Shown: one piece after another, positions 61,643 through 64,000 of the stretch
How the letters are laid out: the number at the start of each line of letters is the position of its first letter
Numbering within the stretch: position 1 is the first letter of the stretch
From: Curtobacterium salicis
GTDB taxonomy: Bacteria; Actinomycetota; Actinomycetes; Actinomycetales; Microbacteriaceae
DNA: 64,000 nucleotides
Assembly (NCBI RefSeq): GCF_011759505.1
Contig: NZ_JAAOYO010000004.1
Span: forward strand, 434,001 to 498,000
Direction of reading: 5' to 3'
Position numbers and translations under genes: made by a program
The notes under the pieces: model-generated
Database searches by the model: none
Told to the model about the DNA's origin: nothing
The model's input: only the letters and a program-made list of their open reading frames with translations

Positions 61643-64000
61643 GTGGCTACCGAGCTCGCAACCGCGTACCTGTCCCTCGTCCCCTCGCTGAAGGGCGCTC
61701 AGGGCGCGATCGCTTCGGAGCTCGGCGGCCTCGGCGGGGCCGGAGCGTCAGGTGGCCGTGCACTCGGCGGCGGGATCGTCGGCGCCCTGAAGGGTGCTGT
61801 CGCTCCCGTCGCCGGGATCATGGCCGGCGTCTTCGCCGTCGGCGCAATCGCCGGCTGGGGCAAGGAGCAGATCGACTCCCTGAAGCGCATCGAGCGGCTC
61901 AACGCTCAGAGCGCGTCGGCGATCAAGGCGACGGGCGGCGCTGCAGGCGTCTCCGCGAAGCACATCGAGGACCTGACCGGGTCGCTCGAGAACTCGACTG
62001 CCACGGAGGCGGAGTCGATCCAGGAGGGCGCGAACCTCCTCCTCACGTTCAAGAACATCAAGAACGGCGCCGGCGAGGGCAACGACGTCTTCGACCAGAC
62101 CACCCGCGTCATGACGGACATGTCTCGGGCGATGGGTACCGACGCCAAGGGCGGCGCGATCCAGCTCGGCAAGGCGCTCAACGACCCGGTGAAGGGCATC
62201 TCCGCTCTCTCCCGCGTCGGTGTCACCTTCAGCGAGGACCAGAAGAAGGTCATCCAGTCCCTCGTGGACGCCGGCGACACCATGGGTGCGCAGAAGATCA
62301 TCCTGAAGGAGCTCAACAGCGAGTTCGGCGGCGCTGGTGCGGCGTACGCGGCGACCTACGCCGGCAAGGTCGACCTCCTCGGTCACGCCTGGGGGACCTT
62401 CGGCGAGACGCTGTTCCAGAACGTCACCCCGGCGCTCGGCAGCGTCGCGTCCGGGCTCACCGGCCTCCTGAACAACGTCCTCACCCCACTCGCGGGTACC
62501 GTCTCGACCGGCCTCACCTCCGCGTTCGGCGTCGCGAAGCGCGCCACCATGGACTTCTTCTCCGGCTTCGCTCACGGGGTCGACGACATTGGCACGAAGC
62601 AGGGCTTTTGGCCTGGCTGGGGTGCTGAGGTCGCGGGCGTCTTCATGAAGGTGAAGACCGTGTCGCAGCAGGCGTTCGCGGCCATCGCGCCGTCGTTCGC
62701 TGCTCTGAAGCCTGTCTTCTCCGGGCTGGTGCCGCAGCTCGTTCAGCTCGCGGCTTCCCTCTCGCCGACGGCGATCGCCTTCCGGGCGCTGCAGCCGATC
62801 CTCCCCGCGCTCGGCGCCGCCCTCACGCAGGTCGGCATCGCGCTCGGGGACACGCTGACGGCGGCCCTGACCACGCTGCTGCCGCTGATCGTGTCGATGT
62901 CGGCGTCCCTGTCGACGAGTCTCACCGCGGCGCTCGTCGCGGTGCTGCCGCCGCTGACGAGCATCCTCGTCGCGCTCCTGCAGGTCATCACCCCGGTGCT
63001 GGCGTCGAAGACGGCTCTGCTCGCCCTCGCCGGCGCGTGGGTCGTCTGGAAGGGCGCGATGGCGGGTGTCGCCTTCGCGGGCGTCATCCAGGGTCTCGTC
63101 GCGTCGACGGTCGCGACGACGGCCAGCACTCGGGCGACGATCGCAGGCACGGCTGCGAAGGTCGCTGACAAGGCGGCCACGGTCGCTCTCGTCGCGATGT
63201 ACGCGGGCGACTTCATCGTGAAGATCACCTCCGCGATCGCTGCGACGGTCGCGCAGACGGCTGCGATCATCGCGAGCACCACGGCGATGATCGCCTCCCG
63301 GGTCGCCATGGCCGCGGGGGCTGTCGCGACCGGGGCGGCGACGGCTGCTCAGTGGCTGTTCAACGCGGCGCTGAGCGCGAACCCGATCGGCATCGTGATC
63401 GTCGCGGTCGCAGCTCTCGTGGCGGCGTTCGTCTGGTTCTTCACGCAGACGAAGGTCGGTCAGGCGATCTTCGCCGGGTTCACGTCGTTCCTCCGCACCG
63501 CGTGGGACGCGGTGGTCGCTGGGGTGTCGGCGGCTGTGCAGTTCCTCGGCTCGTTCTTCGTGTCGCAGTTCAACCTGATGCGCGGCGTCGTGATGGTGCT
63601 GGTCGGCGCTGTACAGACCATGGCAGCCGGAGTCGCCGCCGGGTTCAACGTGGCGGTGGGCGCCGCCCGCAGTCTGGCCGCCGGCATCGGCTCGGCGATC
63701 GGCTCAGCGGTGTCGTTCTTCGCGGGGCTGCCGGGTCGGATCCTCGGCGCGGTGTCTGGCCTGGGCGGGATGCTCGTCAGCGTCGGCGCGAACGTAATGC
63801 GCGGCTTCATCTCCGGAGCGCAGTCCGTCGCCGGCGGCATCCGCGATGCGGTTCTCGCGCCGATCCGGAACTCGGTTGAGGCTGTGAAGAGCTTCCTCGG
63901 GATCCACTCCCCGTCGAGGCTGTTCCGCGACATCGGTGGGTTCGTCGGCGAGGGCCTGAAGCAGGGCCTCGCCGGATCCGCCCCGGGCGTGAGCAAGGCG
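61643..64000 (+). CDS. Tape measure protein, partial (runs off the right edge)
   Basis: At least 786 residues are visible. GTG start with GGAGG 5 bases upstream. It has hydrophobic helices near the N-terminus, a central transmembrane-like region with long Ala/Val/Leu stretches, and helical repeats. Early blocks LVPSLKGAQGAIASELGG and VMTDMSRAMGTDAKGGAIQL match actinophage tape measures. It fixes tail length and reaches the membrane during DNA entry. The C-terminus lies beyond the window. Confidence 0.9.
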   Translation, partial: MATELATAYLSLVPSLKGAQGAIASELGGLGGAGASGGRALGGGIVGALKGAVAPVAGIMAGVFAVGAIAGWGKEQIDSLKRIERLNAQSASAIKATGGAAGVSAKHIEDLTGSLENSTATEAESIQEGANLLLTFKNIKNGAGEGNDVFDQTTRVMTDMSRAMGTDAKGGAIQLGKALNDPVKGISALSRVGVTFSEDQKKVIQSLVDAGDTMGAQKIILKELNSEFGGAGAAYAATYAGKVDLLGHAWGTFGETLFQNVTPALGSVASGLTGLLNNVLTPLAGTVSTGLTSAFGVAKRATMDFFSGFAHGVDDIGTKQGFWPGWGAEVAGVFMKVKTVSQQAFAAIAPSFAALKPVFSGLVPQLVQLAASLSPTAIAFRALQPILPALGAALTQVGIALGDTLTAALTTLLPLIVSMSASLSTSLTAALVAVLPPLTSILVALLQVITPVLASKTALLALAGAWVVWKGAMAGVAFAGVIQGLVASTVATTASTRATIAGTAAKVADKAATVALVAMYAGDFIVKITSAIAATVAQTAAIIASTTAMIASRVAMAAGAVATGAATAAQWLFNAALSANPIGIVIVAVAALVAAFVWFFTQTKVGQAIFAGFTSFLRTAWDAVVAGVSAAVQFLGSFFVSQFNLMRGVVMVLVGAVQTMAAGVAAGFNVAVGAARSLAAGIGSAIGSAVSFFAGLPGRILGAVSGLGGMLVSVGANVMRGFISGAQSVAGGIRDAVLAPIRNSVEAVKSFLGIHSPSRLFRDIGGFVGEGLKQGLAGSAPGVSKA

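Overview
The window is high-GC actinobacterial DNA. The gene content (WhiB2- and WhiB1-type regulators, MtrA-MtrB-LpqB, long HPF, SecA, PdtaS-type kinase, DUF3499, DUF5719) points to a member of the Actinomycetales. The DUF5719/GT2 pair and the general style suggest Microbacteriaceae, for example Curtobacterium or a relative; the genus is inference. Positions 1-37312 are chromosome, and a prophage runs from the tRNA-Lys gene at 37313 to beyond the right edge.

Chromosomal part. 54-7195 is a cell-surface polysaccharide cluster: a GT-C-like membrane protein, an O-antigen-ligase-type protein and two tandem acyltransferase-3/SGNH paralogues. It is followed by manA and galE, which supply sugar-nucleotide precursors. 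9782-15180 holds whiB2, a large GT2 membrane glycosyltransferase, a DUF5719 protein, a catalytically dead zincin-like protein and DUF3499. ahcY follows. 16838-24444 is a membrane/AAA cassette (RDD, SpoIIM, DUF58, MoxR, DUF4350, DUF4129, GPDP-membrane-domain protein) resembling Rv3691-Rv3695 of M. tuberculosis. 24589-28641 is mtrA-mtrB-lpqB, then comF, hpf and secA. An Rv3235-family gene, a pdtaS-like kinase, whiB1, a small membrane protein and bcp complete this part. The order is recognisably syntenic with Rv3260c-Rv3219 of M. tuberculosis, with that cassette inserted.

Prophage (about 37.3 kb to past 64 kb). A tyrosine integrase, an ImmA/IrrE peptidase and a repressor run leftward from a compact divergent control region. 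A Cro-like protein, an excisionase-like protein and the early genes run rightward. The early operon (about 39.6-50.6 kb) is chained by 1- to 4-bp stop/start overlaps. It carries RuvC-like, YqaJ exonuclease, RecT/Bet, replication-initiator-like, G39P-like loader, DnaB and SSB genes. A strong hairpin at about 50.7 kb ends it. The late operon follows in siphovirus order: HNH, small morons, small and large terminase, portal-MuF fusion, prohead protease, HK97 capsid, connectors, tail terminator, major tail protein, frameshifted tail chaperones and an incomplete tape measure. Hairpins without U-tracts lie right after the capsid and major tail genes and may set transcript dosage. Lysis genes, tail-tip genes and attR are outside the window. 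No CRISPR array, IS element or rRNA was seen, and no clear undescribed defence system was found.
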